From contig NZ_PYMJ01000032.1 in assembly GCF_003025615.1 (NCBI RefSeq), positions 1 to 64,000 of the forward strand: a stretch of DNA of 64,000 nt. The letters run 5' to 3'. The stretch is from Photobacterium frigidiphilum. GTDB lineage: Bacteria; Pseudomonadota; Gammaproteobacteria; Enterobacterales; Vibrionaceae. Every line of letters begins with the position of its first letter. Position 1 is the stretch's first letter. This document shows positions 62,221 to 64,000 of the stretch, piece after piece. A model generated the notes under the pieces. That model ran no database searches. It saw only the letters and a list, made by a program, of their open reading frames with translations, and was not told where the DNA came from. Position numbers and translations under genes: made by a program.

Positions 62221-62817
62221 ATGCGTCCGTCAAGCATGAAAAAACGTCAACGCTACTTGGATGTTGCGACCGAACTTTTTCTTGAACAGGGTTATGAAGC
62301 GACCGGCTTGGATCAATTAATCGAGCGTTGTGGCGGTTCCAAACTCACCCTTTACAGCTATTTTGGCGATAAGAGAGGCCTGCTAAAAGCCGTCGTCCAT
62401 GAAGTCACAGAGCAGTTGGGCGAAGTGTTGAAGTTTGAAGCAACTGAGGAAGAAGAACTTAAAAACCAATTGGTGATGTTTGCTTGTAACTACATGAAAT
62501 TCATATACGCCCCCAAAATGTTGAAATTGTCTCGTTTGGTATTGGCAAACAATCAACAGGAGCCAGAGTTAGTCAGTTATTTCCTTGAACGAGGAGCTCA
62601 TCATTCTCAAAGCACCGTGCTGGCATTTTTGGAACAGCAAGACCGCTTGGGCCGGTTGCAGATTGACGACGCGTTTCTGGCTTGTGAGCAATTATTGGGG
62701 GCACTTAAAGGTAACCGTCATATTGAGGCGCTGTATACCGACCGAGTGATGAATGAGCAAGAGATGACGCGTTATGCTGAACACGCCATTAATGCCTTTT
62801 TACGCAGCTATCAATGA
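62221..62817 (+). CDS. TetR-family regulator of the efflux operon
   Basis: 198 residues. HTH at about 10-55 (YLDVATELFLEQGYEATGLD, then CGGSKLTLYSYFGDKRGLL, with LYSYF recognition helix) and an AcrR-type ligand domain (C-terminal TetR_C) ending HAINAFLRSY. AAGGAG lies upstream. Divergent from the EmrAB-like genes with a near-perfect palindrome between, so it probably represses both itself and the pump. Confidence 0.9.
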   Translation: MRPSSMKKRQRYLDVATELFLEQGYEATGLDQLIERCGGSKLTLYSYFGDKRGLLKAVVHEVTEQLGEVLKFEATEEEELKNQLVMFACNYMKFIYAPKMLKLSRLVLANNQQEPELVSYFLERGAHHSQSTVLAFLEQQDRLGRLQIDDAFLACEQLLGALKGNRHIEALYTDRVMNEQEMTRYAEHAINAFLRSYQ

Positions 62818-62961
62818 CAAGCTACTCAAAGATGCAATACATCCCATACTGGCAGGGTAGCGACTAATCAATCCAAATTTAGGCGAGAGCATTGGAATAT
62901 ACCTATTCTGCTCAAACAACTTCAATGTTCTTGCCCTAATAGGCTCTGTTCGCATCATGTA

Positions 62962-63411
62962 TTAAAGCTCATTGAACTGATCTAGCCAGTCGGTGAAAGA
63001 ATCAGAGACTTTTTTAACGGTGCAAAGGCCATAGTCAAAAAACCATACGGGTGAATCTATTTGCTTACTTGCACAATCGGCAAGTTTGAAACAAAACATG
63101 TTTCCCTTACAATCAGATGCAAACAAAACATGCCCTTTTGGCATACCGCCCATTTCATATAGCTGTGATAGTGAAAATACATCTTCTAGGCTTAAAAAAT
63201 CTTGTACTTCAGAAATATCGGAGCCTAAATCACAAGTCTTAGTTAACACATTTGGAGTGTGAACCAAGCCATATGTAGATATTAAATATTTGTATGAGTC
63301 AGGTAACAAAACATTTAATTTTGATTCCAGCTCTTCAATGTCATGATTATTTATTGGAACCATGGAGTTTTTACTACCCCAGTTTTTTACAAATAGATCA
63401 ATACTATTCAT
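62962..63411 (-). CDS. SMI1/KNR4 (SUKH) family protein, orphan
   Basis: 149 residues. Start of the fold: NNHDIEELESKLNVLLPDSY, then YLISTYGLVHTPNVL, FLSLEDVF, and GHVLFASDCKGNMFCF and VWFFDYG, the usual SUKH pattern. SUKH proteins often act as immunity proteins for polymorphic toxins, but no toxin is next to it in the window. Very AT-rich. Confidence 0.82.
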   Translation of the reverse strand: MNSIDLFVKNWGSKNSMVPINNHDIEELESKLNVLLPDSYKYLISTYGLVHTPNVLTKTCDLGSDISEVQDFLSLEDVFSLSQLYEMGGMPKGHVLFASDCKGNMFCFKLADCASKQIDSPVWFFDYGLCTVKKVSDSFTDWLDQFNEL

Positions 63412-63594
63412 TTATGAATACTCCAAGATTGCTAACGTTATAATCAACGATCTAAGATCGTATAGCTCGTAATTGTATCAAACATTAGTCGTAACACCAC
63501 AATGACTTAAATTGGTTCGTAAAAAATAGCCAGCGAAACAGGGTGCTAGCTGTTAATGTATGCCAAATATTTCCCCTGTATTATTAGACAGGGT

Positions 63595-63660
63595 AACAGC
63601 GAAAGCCACATCCATTGAGGCTGAAGGGCTTCTAGAGGTGATAATGTTTTTATCGATAAC
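63595..63660 (-). pseudogene. Fragment of a DJ-1/PfpI gene (duplicate of 58176-58241)
   Basis: 66 bases match 58176-58241 with only 3 differences. They correspond to about residues 152-173 of the intact DJ-1 protein. No start or full frame remains. Confidence 0.85.
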
Positions 63661-63663
63661 AAC

Positions 63664-63736
63664 AAACATAATCAAACCAAATTGATAATGTTGTCTTTTC
63701 TGATTTTCAAAATCCGCCTCAAAATCATGATCTTCT
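63664..63736 (-). pseudogene. Fragment of the small membrane-protein gene (duplicate of about 58798-58870)
   Basis: About 73 bases match the 3' part of the gene at 58743-59093 with roughly 8 to 10 differences, in the same order and orientation as the original neighbours but with about 556 bases missing between the two fragments. Bases 63734-63770 then match the upstream region at 59099-59136. Confidence 0.75.
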
Positions 63737-64000
63737 GCCTTTGCCTATTTACGTTGGCTGCCTGTTATCTATTATGAGTTAACCCTAAAAAAATCATACA
63801 TTTAGGAGGCTGATTCTAGTGAAGGGCAAAGTCGGTTTGATTATGAGAATGTACACAGAAAGAGGGTAGAATAAGCGAAAGTAGGATAGGATGAGAATTG
63901 CCAAAGAAAATATAAATTCACAAAATGAATTAAGGATCTTCGAATTAACTACAACCTATCACTAATTATGAAAACAGCAAGAACGCTAAGAAAGGCTCTA

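Larger units (their letters stand above)
63412..64000. other. Mostly non-coding end region with a decayed duplicate
   Basis: 590 bases. The central part (63595 to about 63800) is a shrunken copy of 58176-59250; the two main fragments are listed separately. TGCTAGCTGTTAATGTATGC at 63544-63563 resembles 55895-55914. An ATG at 63968 opens 11 codons to the window edge (MKTARTLRKAL) without an RBS; whether it starts a gene cannot be told. Confidence 0.5.

Noticed and set aside
63968..64000. Start of a further gene at the window edge
   Set aside because: Only 11 codons and no RBS; cannot be judged.

Overview
The window is a piece of an AT-rich gammaproteobacterial chromosome, almost certainly Vibrionaceae and most likely Photobacterium. 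It opens on the last 39 codons of nqrF (sodium-pumping NADH:quinone reductase). The Vibrio-type YdcH-like and DUF3859 proteins and the short intergenic inverted repeats fit the same family. No rRNA, tRNA, CRISPR, prophage or intact insertion sequence is visible.

Layout. 0.7-10.7 kb: single housekeeping or accessory genes (SdaC-like permease, RibD-type reductase with a TetR regulator, MFS with a divergent LysR, DsbA-like protein, an orphan OpuAC protein, ABM monooxygenase, YdcH-like, VOC protein, metC). 10.8-17.0 kb: complete pgaABCD operon for poly-N-acetylglucosamine exopolysaccharide, with a LysR gene upstream. 18.4-45.1 kb: a very large myo-inositol (iol) catabolic island holding an MFS importer, an ABC importer, two RpiR-family regulators and two parallel catabolic sets. 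Set A is iolE1-iolD1-dehydrogenase-iolC1-iolB-like-iolJ. Set B is an iolC-aldolase fusion, then iolD2-iolE2-iolA. Between them lie an iolI-like gene, a canonical iolB and iolG, plus an apparently unrelated LysR/DoxX pair. 45.2-56 kb: accessory genes, including a PACE-type transporter, an exported unknown protein, a hexapeptide acetyltransferase, a 1386-residue unknown protein, a methyltransferase, small unknowns and a catalytically dead trypsin-like lipoprotein. 56-64 kb: a diguanylate cyclase, a DJ-1/PfpI protein with a small membrane protein, an EmrAB-like efflux operon under a TetR regulator, an orphan SUKH protein, and a shrunken duplicate of the DJ-1/membrane-protein locus.

How it works together. 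Inositol would enter by the sugar-porter MFS or the ABC system and be oxidised by IolG. It then passes through IolE, IolD, IolB, IolC and aldolase, and ends with IolA making acetyl-CoA. Most steps are encoded twice, and set A carries its own dehydrogenase and a divergent IolB paralogue, so it may serve another cyclitol. A 16-bp palindrome of the form TGAAAAATATTTTCCA recurs in all three divergent iol intergenic regions and is the best candidate operator for the RpiR regulators.

Other points: two neighbouring genes (OpuAC-like and ABM) share an unusual three-block promoter sequence; a MITE-like element lies between them; and the efflux operon has a 31-bp near-perfect palindrome, a second related site, a hexanucleotide repeat at its translation start and a possible 50-residue leader membrane peptide.
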